Positions 27,228 through 37,513 are shown, numbered from the stretch's first letter. The stretch is 64,000 nt of DNA from Bog-473 sp963800725 (GCA_963800725.1 CAWDCE010000027.1:1-64000); one strand, 5' to 3'. Numbers and translations are program-made. Notes: generated by a model from the letters alone, not told the origin.

Positions 27228-28061
27228 TCAGGGCCCGAGAGGGGCCAGGTGCTGCTCGATGGCATCGCGCCACTGCGTTGCGTGGGTGAGCTGGGGCGAA
27301 TGATATGCGCCGGCGATGACCTGCAGCGCTCCATTGGCCAGCTCGGCGGCGAGTTGCGGCGCCTGGTCCACAAACGGGTGGTCGTTGGACCCGACCAGGA
27401 CGGTCACGGGCATAGTGATCGTGCCCAGCGCTGCGCGCAACGAATGTATGCCGTCGGCCAGCAACTCGAGCCCGAGGGCCTTGATGGCGTAGGCATCCAT
27501 GCCCAAGAGCAGCTTGTCCTTTTCTTCGCGCCACGCTGCCGGTGTGGCCGCTTCCACCAATGCATCCTCTGGGCCCGCGAGCCCGAATCCGCTCGGGACA
27601 CCTTGGCTCGGGTCGAACGCGTTCAAGAAATCGGCCATCAGTTGCTGGATGGCTTTATCGGGGGGGCGAAACGACCACACGCTCGTATCCATCAAGATCA
27701 ACGAGCGCACCAGGTCTGGGCGCGCCAACGCGACCCCGAGCGAAACCCGTCCACCCATCGAGTGGCCGAGCAGGTCGACCGGGCCGCCCCCGACTGCGGC
27801 GATGAAGGACGCCAGGTCATCGGTCAGCTGGTCGATCGTGTAGGTCGCAGCCTCCTTGGTCTTGGTGGAACGGCCGTGGCCCCGTTGGTCCAACGCGATG
27901 ACCCGGCGATGTTCGGCCAGCGCGTCGACTTGGAGTGCGAAGTCATGGGACGAACCGGTGTAGCCGTGACACAGCACCAATGGCGGGCCGCCACCCGCGC
28001 CGGCGCTGCCCCAGGCCAGCTCGACACCGTTGACGTCGAGCGGCTCCGCCTCTTTGCTCAC
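27228..28061 (-). CDS. Alpha/beta hydrolase
   Basis: About 277 residues from GTG 28061, 10 bp after the stop of the MoeB-type gene. Oxyanion-hole motif LVLCHGYTGSSHDF, then ALDQRGHGRS, the nucleophile elbow LLGHSMGGRVSLGVALA (Ser), an acid in VLVGSNDHPFV and a C-terminal His in AGAYHSPQLTHA. The fold is that of a soluble esterase, lipase or haloperoxidase-like hydrolase; the substrate is unknown. It sits between the MoeB-type protein and the aldo/keto reductase in a three-gene minus-strand cluster. Confidence 0.85.
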   Translation of the reverse strand: MSKEAEPLDVNGVELAWGSAGAGGGPPLVLCHGYTGSSHDFALQVDALAEHRRVIALDQRGHGRSTKTKEAATYTIDQLTDDLASFIAAVGGGPVDLLGHSMGGRVSLGVALARPDLVRSLILMDTSVWSFRPPDKAIQQLMADFLNAFDPSQGVPSGFGLAGPEDALVEAATPAAWREEKDKLLLGMDAYAIKALGLELLADGIHSLRAALGTITMPVTVLVGSNDHPFVDQAPQLAAELANGALQVIAGAYHSPQLTHATQWRDAIEQHLAPLGP

Positions 28062-28071
28062 CGCAAACTGC

Positions 28072-29235
28072 TCAGTGGGCGTGCGGCATGCAGAGGTCGT
28101 CGTATTCGGCGATAACGATCTCTCCGGCGTCGGGCCCACAGGCCGGGCAGGCCGGGTCGCGGCGCACCTTGAAGGTGCGGAAGGACTGCTCGAGCGCGTC
28201 GTAGGCCAAGAGCCGACCGACCAGCGGGTCGCCGAGGTCCAAGAGCATCTTGACCGCTTCGATGGCCTGGATGGAACCGATGATTCCCGGCAGCACACCG
28301 AGGACTCCGGCCTCCGAGCACGACGGTGCCAGCTCGGCCGGCGGGGGCTCGGGGATCAGGCAGCGATAGCACGGGCCCACATAAGGGTCGAAGACGGTGA
28401 CTTGGCCCTCGAAACGGAAGATCGACCCGTGAATGACCGGGATCCGCTTGAGCAGGGCAGCGTCATTGACCAGGTAGCGAGTCGGGAAGTTGTCGGTCCC
28501 GTCCACAATGACGTCGTACCCGTCGATGATGTCCAAGATGTTGTCGGCCCCGAGGCGCACGTCGTAGGTCACGACATTCACGTCTGGGTTCAAGGCGGTC
28601 AGGGTCTTCTTGGCCGAGTCGACCTTGCGGTCGCCGACCCGATCCATGTTGTGGAGGATCTGGCGTTGCAGGTTCGATTCATCGACCACGTCCATGTCGA
28701 TGATCCCGAGCGTCCCGACCCCGGCGGCCGCCAGATAGAGGGCGGCTGGGGAACCGAGCCCGCCGGCGCCGAGGAGGAGCACCTTGGAGTCCAGCAGCTT
28801 GAGTTGGCCAACTTCGCCGATTTCGGGCAGAAGGAGGTGGCGCTGGTAGCGGTTGCGCTGCTGAGGGGTGAGGGTCCGCGGTGCGGCCCACGGCCGGCTG
28901 TCGTCCTTCCATTTGTTGAATCCGCCGACGAGAGACTGCACGTCGGTGTACCCGAGGTCGCCCATGGTCTTTGCGGCGAAGGCGGAGCGCACTCCCCCGG
29001 CGCAATAAACCACGATCGGGGCATCCTTGTCGGGCAGCTTGCCTTCTACCTGGAATTCGAGGTGCCCACGGGGCAGGTGGACCGCACCGGGGATCGCCCC
29101 CTGCTCGTATTCGTCGGGCTCACGGACGTCCAAGAAGGTCGTGCCCCCGTTGGCCAGGATTTCCTCGGCTTGGGGTGGGTCCACTTCACGGATGGACTTC
29201 TTGGCTTCGTTGAGCAGATCTCTCGGTGTCGACAC
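28072..29235 (-). CDS. MoeB/ThiF-type adenylyltransferase with N-terminal rhodanese domain
   Basis: About 387 residues from GTG 29235. The rhodanese domain comes first (about residues 1-115), with FLDVREPDEYEQGAIPGAVH and active-site Cys in IVVYCAGGVRSAFA. The ThiF/E1-like domain follows: NRYQRHLLLPEIGEVGQ, the ATP loop LGAGGLGSPAALYLAAAGVG, VDESNLQRQILH, VDGTDNFPTRYLVND, Cys pairs CYRC and CPAC for zinc, and SCSEAGVLGVLPG. It would adenylate and sulfurate a ubiquitin-like sulfur carrier (MoaD or ThiS type). The domain order is reversed compared with mycobacterial MoeZ. thiE is encoded at 53.4 kb, but no carrier gene is nearby. Confidence 0.87.
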   Translation of the reverse strand: MSTPRDLLNEAKKSIREVDPPQAEEILANGGTTFLDVREPDEYEQGAIPGAVHLPRGHLEFQVEGKLPDKDAPIVVYCAGGVRSAFAAKTMGDLGYTDVQSLVGGFNKWKDDSRPWAAPRTLTPQQRNRYQRHLLLPEIGEVGQLKLLDSKVLLLGAGGLGSPAALYLAAAGVGTLGIIDMDVVDESNLQRQILHNMDRVGDRKVDSAKKTLTALNPDVNVVTYDVRLGADNILDIIDGYDVIVDGTDNFPTRYLVNDAALLKRIPVIHGSIFRFEGQVTVFDPYVGPCYRCLIPEPPPAELAPSCSEAGVLGVLPGIIGSIQAIEAVKMLLDLGDPLVGRLLAYDALEQSFRTFKVRRDPACPACGPDAGEIVIAEYDDLCMPHAH

Positions 29236-29388
29236 GCTTTCTTCCTCCAGGCCAGAAGCCAGTTCTGAGGCTTCGAACTCTAAAACGCTACCAGGGGGGT
29301 CAACATTCCCGACAGGGGTGGTCGCCTCACCCCCGGCCGACTGTGGGCGACGGCCAGGCCAAGGGCTCGGGGCTGAGATGCTGGGGGA

Positions 29389-29995
29389 ATGGAGTTTCAC
29401 GAGGCCGTCCGACGCCGGGCCATGGTCCGCAGCTTCTCGGACCAACCGGTTGCCTCGGGGGCCGTCGATCGGATCCTCGAGGCGGCCCTCCGCTCCCCAA
29501 GTGCGGGTAATAGCGGCGGCACCGCCTGGGTGGTCCTGCAGGGCGAGGCGCAGACGCAGGACTACTGGGAAGCCACCACCGACGAGACATGGCGCCGCAC
29601 GAGTCGCCGGTGGGAAGGCATGCGGCGGGCGCCGGTCATTCTCCTCGCCTACGCATCGGCCGCGTGCCTACGTCGGTCGGTACGCGCAGCCCGACAAGGC
29701 TGCGTCGGGCCTCGGGGACTCTCCTGAGGCGTGGCCGGTTCCCTACTGGACGGGCGACGCCGCGTTCGGGGTCATGACGGTGCTGCTCGGTGCGGTCGAT
29801 GCCGGGCTCGGTGCCTGCATTCTTGGGAACTTCCGGGGCGAAGCGGCATTGGCCGCAACCTTGGGTGTCCCCGACGACTGGCGATTGTTCTGCGCGGTCA
29901 TGCTTGGTCACCCCGACGGCAAAGACCATCGTTCTGCATCACTCGATCGAGGTGCGCCGTCGCGAAGTGATCGTGTCCATCTGGGTCGGTGGTGA
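29389..29995 (+). CDS. Nitroreductase-family flavoprotein (one frameshift)
   Basis: Reconstructed length about 201 residues. N-terminal FHEAVRRRAMVRSFSDQPV and ALRSPSAGNSGGTAWVVLQG carry the FMN-contacting Arg and Ser residues. Near 29650-29665 one extra base shifts the frame; it continues AYVGRYAQPDKAASGL, VPYWTGDAAFGVMTVLLGAV, GLGACILGNFRGE and the C-terminal SASLDRGAPSRSDRVHLGRW. Reduces nitro or enone compounds with NAD(P)H; the true substrate is unknown. Divergent from the rhodanese-MoeB gene with a 153 bp spacer. Confidence 0.78.
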
Positions 29996-30072
29996 CAAAG
30001 ACGCTCGACACCGATCGTCGGTGTTGCCCAGCGCGGATTTCGGGTGTGGAGTGTGCGACCAGCGGCGTGGCC

Positions 30073-32104
30073 TCAGGGGGTGCCACCGAGCTTCTTGATG
30101 TCGCTGCGGTACTGGGTGAGTGACGGGTCGATCGCCAGGGCCTTTCGGTACCAAAGGATCGCCTCTTGGTCTTGTCCCGCCAGCTGGTAGGCCTGTCCCA
30201 CTCGATAGGGAATGTTCGCGTAGTGGGCGAGGATCGCCGGTTCGAATGAATCGGCCTTTATGTCGCGATAGGACGGAACGTGGACTCGGGCGAGCGCGGC
30301 CTTGTTGTCCGCCTCGTCTTTGGTGACCAGAATCGGATGGCCGACCTTTTCGAGGTAGCTCACCAACCCCACCGGATAGAGGTAGTACTTCCCATTGACG
30401 CTGGTGTCGGGGGCGGGTCCAATAAAGGCAATGGGTCGACCGGGATTCGCCTCAATGATGCTCTTCGTCGTCAAGGTGGTCACCCCTGCCGGGAACATTG
30501 ATCTGATGGTTGTGGCGCAGGACTTGCGTATACCAGGGCAACCCGATGAGCGGCGCCAAAAGCACGGTGACATCGGGCCGGACCTTCAACACCGACGTCT
30601 CGTAGAGCGTCGTGATGTTGGACTCATCACCGGTTGCGAACAAGATGGTGTGGGGTTTGAGACCTTCGACCGCCTCCCGGCGAAGTTACCCGTCACATGG
30701 TCATTACTCACATTCACGGTTGAATAGTTCACCCCGACCACCACGAGTGCCCCTACGACCACCACCGCGGCGGCCGCGAGGGTGGCCCTCGTCACATCGA
30801 GCGATGGCGCCAAGTCTGCAGATGATCTGACCGAGCCACATGACGCCGAGTCCGACGAGCGGAGCGGCGATCACGATCGGCAGGAGAAAGAACCGTTCGA
30901 GTGCGAAGTGATCGACGGTGTTCGTCGGGTCAAGGTTGGTCACGAACATGAATCCGATACCGGTGAAGGCCACTCCGAGGAGCGCAAACCAGAAGTACCA
31001 GCGAAACCGCCGATAGGCGTAGATGGCTCCGAGCACGACAAAGACTCCGACCAGGACACCAAAGCCCCTGGCCAGATACAAAGTTCGGGTAATCGGATTG
31101 CTCCCGGTCGCGGCCCCAGTCCTGCGAGGTGATCCCTCCGTAGTCCTTTCTCAAGAGCAACCGCATGAAGGCGGAGAAGGAATGCACGTAGTCCCAATTG
31201 GTTGGCGAGTGACCGAGGGCGGCGAGTGGGACATAGATGTAGGGAAAAGCTCCCGCGAGTAAAGCCAGCGTCGCGTAGCCAATGGTGCGCCGTGCTCGAA
31301 CAACTCGCGAACGGTGAAGCCACAACAACCACAGGATCGCTGGGATGAGGAGGGCGGACGTCTCTTGGTTGCTCAGCGCCAAGCCGAATGTGAATGCGGC
31401 AGCGATCAGGAATGCGCGTCGGGAGGGATCTTGATGCCAATAGATCAACAGCAAGATCGTCAACGCCACCAAGAGATTGTTGAGCGGGAATGTCTCGATT
31501 TGCAGCGACCATTTCCAAAATAGCGGCGTGGTGGCGAGTGCCAATGCGGCCGCCGCAGCCGGTACTCGCAGATGCGTCAGGCGCCACACCGTGGTGTAGA
31601 CAATCGCGACGGTCGCCGTTGAGCAGACCACCGCCAACAAACCGATCCGAAATGCCACCGTTCCAATCGGGAGCCAGCTGAACAGATAGCCCAAGAAGGT
31701 CACAAGGGGATATCCGGGGGCGTGAACCACACCGAGCGTCTTGGCCGCGACCAGATATTCGGGCGTGTCGCCGGTAATCAAATCGTGGGCGGCGGTGAGG
31801 AGATAGAGGAGCAGGGCCAACAGGCTTACGCCCATACCGACGAGAATTGTGGTCCAGTCACGTCCGGAAGCTGCCTCCGTCGAAGTCGCGGCAAGAGCCG
31901 CCGCCCGCTCTTGGGCGCGGACCTTGCTGGGCGGCTGGGTTTGGGATGTGACCTTCTTCGGCGCCTTCACCGCACCAGCGGACTGACTGACTTTTCGCGA
32001 TTTATCCGCGTCGAGGTCGTCGAGGTCTTGGTTGAGGGATCCGGCCTTGCCGACGCGGGTTTTGTTCGTGGTTTGTTATTGCGCTTGCGGCTATTCGAGG
32101 CCAT
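30073..32104 (-). CDS. Large DUF2723-type multi-pass membrane protein (about five frameshifts)
   Basis: Reconstructed length about 675 residues. It starts with a cytoplasmic Lys/Thr-rich tail (ASNSRKRNNKPRTKPASARP) that joins the main frame at 31992-31995, where a run of T is one short. The hydrophobic core then reads LLALLLYLLTAAHDLITGDT, PEYLVAAKTLGVVHAPGYPL and TTPLFWKWSLQIETFPLNNL, typical of the DUF2723/GT39-like family. Frame changes follow near 31080, 30760, 30665 and 30545. The last 150 residues are soluble and end with a TPR-like VGQAYQLAGQDQEAILWYRK. A membrane glycosyltransferase or glycan-modifying role is plausible for the family but unproven here. Confidence 0.65.
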
Positions 32105-32582
32105 CGCCATCCCAATAGACATCGGCGGAAACCTTGAACCACGAGCCACGCTCGGTCTCAACAATCAACAACGCTCCCCCGTGTGGACTCATAGGATCAA
32201 ATCATCCACTAAGTGCCATCGCGTCAAGATCGCTACAGAGGTTGACGCGATGGCATCATTCCCGACTATCGGCCGATCCCCCTCAATCACGTCAGTCCCC
32301 CTGTCGAAAATGACTTCTGGATTCCCCGTCGATCGTCGCCTTCAAGAAATCACGTCCGCAGATCGTACGGTGTTTGAGGCGCTGATTTCAGGGCACCTGT
32401 ACTGAACCCCTCGGGATTAGACGTGGGCGCCAAAGAGTGAACCTGGCCCGCAAGCAAGATAACGGCGGATATGGCACGGATTTGATCCACTCACTCACTG
32501 CCTCATCCATTTTGGGCGACAATCCGATCGGACTCGATTTCGTCGAAGATCGGCCAGGGCGCTTGGCCCCTATGACGTTCCG
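32105..32582. other. Intergenic stretch upstream of the DUF2723 gene
   Basis: About 480 bp without a convincing gene on either strand. It holds the probable promoter of the minus-strand DUF2723 gene in its left part and is less GC-rich than its surroundings. Open frames here are short and lack family motifs. Confidence 0.5.
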
Positions 32583-32834
32583 GTGAGACACGTGACCTCC
32601 GACCTCGCGGGTCGGCGATCGCTTAGGACCTGGAACAAAGAGTTCACCACTAAAAAGGATGTCTATATGTCGACCATCGACGGCTACACCGTTCGAACCG
32701 GGGACGGCACCCATTTCACACCCGGTGCGGGAGAACTGGCGGCGCGCTCTCTCTTCCCGCTCAAAAGCTGCTATCGCAAATGTCAATTCCTCAACAGGCG
32801 TCACCGGTGATGCGGATTACCGCCTCGGCTGGTG
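32583..32834 (+). pseudogene. C-terminal remnant of an SGNH-type hydrolase
   Basis: Only the C-terminal end is recognisable: STIDGYTVRTGDGTHFTPGA, then GELAARSLFPL, which matches the DxxH catalytic block (DGTHFT) of SGNH/GDSL esterases. A frame shift at the AAAA run near 32762 is needed to continue KAAIANVNSSTGVTGDADYR up to a stop at 32834. Nothing upstream (32.1-32.58 kb) resembles the rest of the domain, so this is a truncated copy rather than an intact gene. It borders the gene-poor stretch. Confidence 0.45.
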
Positions 32835-34350
32835 ATGCCCCCCGAGGCGCTCAACACATTCTCTCTGTTCAATCGCCCCGCTGATCGGGTCGTCAGAACT
32901 CTTCTTGGACAGTCCGATCAATGCGAGGCCGAACATGTGGCGCTGCTCACGAAGGAACGGTGCAGCTGGCTCGGCCCATCTCATTCGCACCGGCCTCAGT
33001 GAGTTCACAATTGGCAGTTCGATCCGAGTAAGGAACTGCATCTCGCCCGTCAATATGCGTGGACGATGGTCCAACCCTGTTCCTGATGCCGGCAGCACTG
33101 CCGGAGGAACAATTCTGAACCAAGCGCGCTACGGCGCGCACACCCAAGTTGTGCATCGGCGTCCCCCGTCCACGAGGACGATTTCGGACCGAAGCATCCG
33201 GTCAGCTCGGAGTCCATCGCCTTTTGGACGACCGAACTCCCGGCTTCAGCCTTTGTCTTCATACTGCGCTGCACGCCACACGGCCCTTGGCTTTTCGGTG
33301 CCACCGTCGCGGCGTCCAGGCATCCCCTCTCGCCTCCGGGCCAGCTATCGACCGCGAGCCCAGGGACCGATGCCGAATTGGCACACTCAACCCGAGCGTG
33401 CATCGACATAGTCTGCTCGGTCCTGGTCGACAGATTCGGAAATATCATCGGTGGCTTTGAGTCGATCCGCGGCGGCCGTCGAGGTCACGGATGGATACTT
33501 ACGTCAAAGGGGCGACAATCCTCGTCTCGAATGGCCAAAGTCGACTGGATGCGGCGTACCTCAAGGCTCTACCTTCGGCAAGAACCTCGGGCGCGAAGAG
33601 GAACTGTTTTGTGACAACCTCGATTGCGAAGATCCAGTCCGTCGGTTTCTTCATTCCAAACGCTGTTGAGCAGCGGTGGGCGCCGCATCGAGCACCCGTT
33701 CGCCGCTGATCACGCATCGTTCGCGGGCGTTGGATGCTTGACGCGCCACTTGGCACACGTCTCGTGCAGAGTCCTCATGTTTGCCTCGGTCGGAGTAAGG
33801 CGCTCATCAGCGCAAGACGTTCGCCGGGGCAATTTCTTACTCAATTTCTTCAATAAATCGAGAAATTTTTGCCACACGTCCGTTTCACCGACGGCAGTCC
33901 TCGTGTCACCTGCGATCCGCCGACCACCGCACCGATTGTTGGCAAGTCCACTGTCACGCAGCAGTTGCCGTGGGCGATTACCCCAGTGCAGCACTGACCT
34001 GCGCTTACCAGTCGCCTTGCGTCGACTGTGGCTGTGTTGACGGGCGCATCGAACACACTTAGAACGCGTTCTCAACGTTTGGACACCAATTGCAGGGGTA
34101 TCGGACCTCATAACGGAAAGTCACCAACATTGCTCGCACGCATGTTCGGCCGAGACCGCGCCATAGCCGGCGCCCGTTGCCACGTGACGTTCAAGTCCGA
34201 CGAAAACCTGCAGTCGCCCATTGCATTCTGCAGGAGGGGGGTGGTCATACAACGACGAACTGAACTCGCTATTTCATTTACTCGAGGCACCCTTCGATTG
34301 CTTGGGAACCCTCCCGACCAATGCGTGGTGCCCAACAGAGGAGACATTGT
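32835..34350. other. Gene-poor stretch of about 1.5 kb
   Basis: No frame in this stretch shows a recognisable domain, a plausible start with Shine-Dalgarno, or the third-position GC bias of the neighbours. Base composition is visibly lower in GC. The longest open frames (32905-33411 plus, 33050-33448 minus, 33624-34040 plus, 33710-34111 minus) overlap each other on opposite strands and read as Arg/Ser/Pro-rich noise. At 33843-33867 an AATTTCT/AGAAATT hairpin is followed by T residues. The right end (about 34200-34350) should contain the promoter of the secreted Ig-like protein gene. It may be a decayed mobile element or a long non-coding region. Confidence 0.5.
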
Positions 34351-36024
34351 ATGAAGCATCCAATAAGACGAGTAGGACAGTTCACCATCGCTGGGGCAAT
34401 CGCCGCAGCAACGGTGGGAGTCCTCACTACATTTGCACCGACAGTCGGTGCAGCAACAAATGGGCCAACGACCTATGAGGCCGACTGCACGACGTCACTG
34501 GCCGCCGGCGAAGTGGCCCCGTTCATCACCGGGCTCAACGCCTCGGCATCACCGGATCCCTCCGCACCGACCGGTGCGGCATTCGGCGCCAGTGGGTCGG
34601 CTTCGGTCACCATCATCGGGCCGGTCATCGCCGGTGTCGAGCAGCAACTGTCGTCGCCGACGATCGGGGCTGCGGTCAATGAGACCTTAGGGTCGACCGA
34701 TGGCACCGCAACTGGCACCTACGCCTACAGCCACACCTTCACCCCGGTATCGGGAGCTGGACGCCAAATCACGGCGACGTCATGGACCAGCGGGGTTGCG
34801 ACTATTACCGCCGCGGCTGCGACGTTCACGTCTGCTGATGTCGGCGCCTCGGTCGCTGGACCGAGTGCCGGAGGCCTCGCCCAGACCACCACGATCACCG
34901 CGGTGAGTGGCGATGGTTCAAGTGCAACGCTGAGTGTGGCCCCGACGGCCTCTGAGACCTCGGCGACCATCGGGATTGGACACAACACCACCTTCACCGA
35001 CTCGGCGCTGAGCACCGGGAACGTCTTCACCACGAGTGGCACCGCTGGCGGCAAGGCCGACATCGGGGTTGTCTCGGTGACCGGCGTGACGCTGAACACG
35101 TTGATCTCGATTCCCTTTGGTGGGAGTACGGGCGTCGGTACCGCCAACTGCCTGTTAACCGGGTATGACGCGAGCAGCGTGGCGGGACCGGTACAGACTG
35201 GCGCAACCACGCCGCAGCTTCCTGCGGGCACGACCACTGCGTTGGTCGCGGCATCGGGCGGCAGCGTGACCCAACCGGGCACGACCACCGCTATCACTCC
35301 CCCTGCAGCCGCCTACGTTGGCCTCACCAACCCGGTGAGCCCGCTGGCCATCACCACCACGTCGCTCAGTGGTGGCACCGTCGGTTCGGCCTACTCGGCC
35401 ACACTGGCCGCAACCGGTGGGACCACGCCGTACACCTGGTCGATCAGCACCGGGACCCTGCCTGCTGGACTCACCCTTGATCCCGCCACCGGCGCGATCA
35501 CCGGCACACCCAGCGCATCGGGGACCACGGACTTCACCGTGACCGCCACCGACTCGAGCTCGCCGGCCATGACGGCCAACCAGGCGCTCTCGATCGACGT
35601 GGCACCGGCCACCGTGAGCCCGCTGGCCATCACCACCACGTCGCTCAGTGGTGGCACCGTCGGTTCGGCCTACTCGGCCACACCGGCAGCAACTGGTGGG
35701 ACCACGCCGTACACCTGGTCGATCAGCACCGGGACCCTGCCTGCTGGACTCACCCTTGATCCCGCCACCGGCGCGATCACCGGCACACCCAGCGCATCGG
35801 GGACCACGGACTTCACCGTGACCGCCACCGACTCGAGCTCGCCGGCCATGACGGCCAACCAGGCGCTCTCGATCGTGGTCAGCTCATCGTCGTGCCAGCA
35901 CTCGAAGTGGTTCGACGGCTGCAAGGGCAAGCACCACCATCACCATGGCCACCACCACGGATTCCCTTGGGGATTCGGTTGGGGCAACGGTTGGGGCCAC
36001 TTCAGCGGTGGCAACAACAAGTAA
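34351..36024 (+). CDS. Secreted Ig-like (putative He_PIG) repeat protein with His-rich tail
   Basis: About 557 residues from ATG 34351, with a good AGAGGAGA Shine-Dalgarno; an upstream in-frame ATG at 34321 is rejected for lacking one. Signal peptide: basic start, then TIAGAIAAATVGVLTTFAPT, cleaved near GAATNG. The first 330 residues are Thr/Ser/Ala/Gly-rich. Then come two almost identical 93-residue modules with PYTWSISTGTLPAGLTLDPA and GAITGTPSASGTTDFTVTAT, typical of putative Ig (He_PIG) domains. The C-terminus has a Cys pair (SCQHSKWFDGCKG), a His cluster of the form HHHHHGHHHG, and a Gly/Trp/Phe/Asn tail. A secreted, perhaps metal-binding surface protein; function unknown. Confidence 0.8.
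   Translation: MKHPIRRVGQFTIAGAIAAATVGVLTTFAPTVGAATNGPTTYEADCTTSLAAGEVAPFITGLNASASPDPSAPTGAAFGASGSASVTIIGPVIAGVEQQLSSPTIGAAVNETLGSTDGTATGTYAYSHTFTPVSGAGRQITATSWTSGVATITAAAATFTSADVGASVAGPSAGGLAQTTTITAVSGDGSSATLSVAPTASETSATIGIGHNTTFTDSALSTGNVFTTSGTAGGKADIGVVSVTGVTLNTLISIPFGGSTGVGTANCLLTGYDASSVAGPVQTGATTPQLPAGTTTALVAASGGSVTQPGTTTAITPPAAAYVGLTNPVSPLAITTTSLSGGTVGSAYSATLAATGGTTPYTWSISTGTLPAGLTLDPATGAITGTPSASGTTDFTVTATDSSSPAMTANQALSIDVAPATVSPLAITTTSLSGGTVGSAYSATPAATGGTTPYTWSISTGTLPAGLTLDPATGAITGTPSASGTTDFTVTATDSSSPAMTANQALSIVVSSSSCQHSKWFDGCKGKHHHHHGHHHGFPWGFGWGNGWGHFSGGNNK
35335..35877 (+). repeat. Tandem 279-bp repeat (two near-identical copies)
   Basis: Copy one begins at 35335 and copy two at 35614, each starting GTGAGCCCGCTGGCC. 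They differ only at a few positions around CACTGGCCGCAACC versus CACCGGCAGCAACT and at the 3' end. Each encodes one 93-residue He_PIG module. Identity at third codon positions points to recent duplication or gene conversion. Confidence 0.9.
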
Positions 36025-36034
36025 CCCGACACAT

Positions 36035-36135
36035 CGATGAGCGCATTGTTCAAGAACGAGCAATGACCGACTCATCGGCGTAGTCGAAAAGTGAGAACGG
36101 CCAAGGGCGCCTGCGCACCACGCGTGGGCGCCCTT
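36035..36135. terminator. Two hairpins between convergent genes
   Basis: First hairpin: CGATGAG (36035-36041) with CTCATCG (36071-36077), plus the inner pair CATTG/CAATG. Second: AAGGGCGCC (36103-36111) with GGCGCCCTT (36127-36135), a perfect 9-bp stem. They fill the gap between the secreted protein gene (plus) and the sugar permease gene (minus) and probably stop transcription from both sides. Confidence 0.6.
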
Positions 36136-36217
36136 GCCGCGCCATGCCAGCCTCGGAGCACGCAAGACGCCTTCGAACGCTATGCCTCACCGCCAAGCCA
36201 GCGAATGGCGGCACGAG

Positions 36218-37509
36218 CTATTCGGTGGCGCGACCGCGACGGGCCAGGGCGTCGATGGTCACGGCTGCGAGCAACACCAACGCGGTGACCATGTATTGAT
36301 ACGAGGCGGCCAATCCGAGCAGGCCCATGCCGTTGTAGATGGTGGCGATGACCACTCCGCCCAAGAGGGCGTGGATCATCTTGCCGCGCCCACCGAAGAG
36401 GCTGGCGCCACCAATGACGGCTGCGGCCACGGCATAGAGGACCAGGTCGCCCCCGTCGATGTTGTTGGAGATCGAACCGAGTCTCGAGGCGTAGAGGATG
36501 CCGGCGGCACCGGCGGTGAGGCCGGTGAGGGTGAAGGCCCAGAGTTTGTTCCACCCGAGACTGACCCCGCCGCGGCGCGCGGCTTCGGCGTTGCCGCCAA
36601 TGGCGTACATGTAGCGACCGAACCTGGTCCGCCCCAACATGAAGGTGTAGATAACGAGGAAGCCGCCGATGATGAGGACGACGTAGGGGACGCCGCGAGC
36701 GGCACGAGGGCGCCACGATTGGTGTTGCAGATCAGCACCAATCCGATCACGGCCGCAGCGACGACGGCCACCTTCAAGATGGTGATCGAGAGCGGCGGTG
36801 CGACCAACCCGCCCTTGCGGCGGCGTACGTCGCGCAGGATCGTGACGGCGGCGAAGAGGGCGATCGAGACAATGGCGATGATCCATCCGGCCAACGGGCT
36901 CAGATTGCCATTGGCCAGATCGATCAGGACCGGGTCGCTGATGCGGATGGTGCCACCGGTGCCGTCCGCGTTGACGAGGTAGAGCAGGACCCCTTCCCAC
37001 CCCAAGAGCCCGGCCAAGGTGACCACGAACGACGGCAACCGCAACCGGATGACCAAGGTGCCCTGCAACACCCCGATGCCGGCGGTGCAGAGCATCCCGA
37101 TAATGATGGCGACCCACCAGGTGTAGTTATACGGAGGAGCGGCCAAGATGGCGGTCACGACGCCACCGATGCCCGCCACAAAACCAATGGACAGGTCGAT
37201 CTCGCCGAGGATGAGGACCCAGACCTCGGCCATCCCGAGCAGGACGAAGACCGAACCCTGGACAATCAGGTTGGTGAGGTTCCCCGCCGAGAGGAACACC
37301 GAGTCTTGGACCTGGAAGATGATGACCAGCACGATGAGGCCGAGGAGGACCGGAAGCACGCCGCTCTCGCCGTAGCGGATGCGCTTGGCCCACGCCTGGA
37401 CATAGAGACCGAACGTCGAGTCCGCAGTGGACTCGGGCATGGCGATCCCCCCGAGCGTGCCCGGTTCGGGTGCGACGCCCTGGTCGTCTTCAGAAGCCTT
37501 GATGGCCAT
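36218..37509 (-). CDS. Sugar ABC transporter permease, XylH type (one frameshift)
   Basis: Reconstructed length about 430 residues with ten or so membrane helices. N-terminal part: SAGNLTNLIVQGSVFVLLGM and VWVLILGEIDLSIGFVAGIG, the family signature for ribose/xylose permeases. One base is missing near 36693 (a GG that should be GGG on the minus strand); the frame then continues GVPYVVLIIGGFLVIYTFML and RYMYAIGGNAEAARRGGV, the ATPase-contact loop, and AVIGGASLFGGRGKM. Third gene of the importer operon, four bases after the ATPase gene. Confidence 0.87.
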
Positions 37510-37513
37510 TGGG

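Noticed and set aside
32905..34111. Several 130-170 residue frames in the gene-poor stretch
   Set aside because: They overlap each other on opposite strands, have no Shine-Dalgarno, and read as low-information Arg/Ser/Pro-rich sequence.
35335..35877. Tandem repeat considered as a CRISPR or mobile element signature
   Set aside because: The period is 279 bp, in frame, and encodes protein modules; no spacers or cas genes exist in the window.
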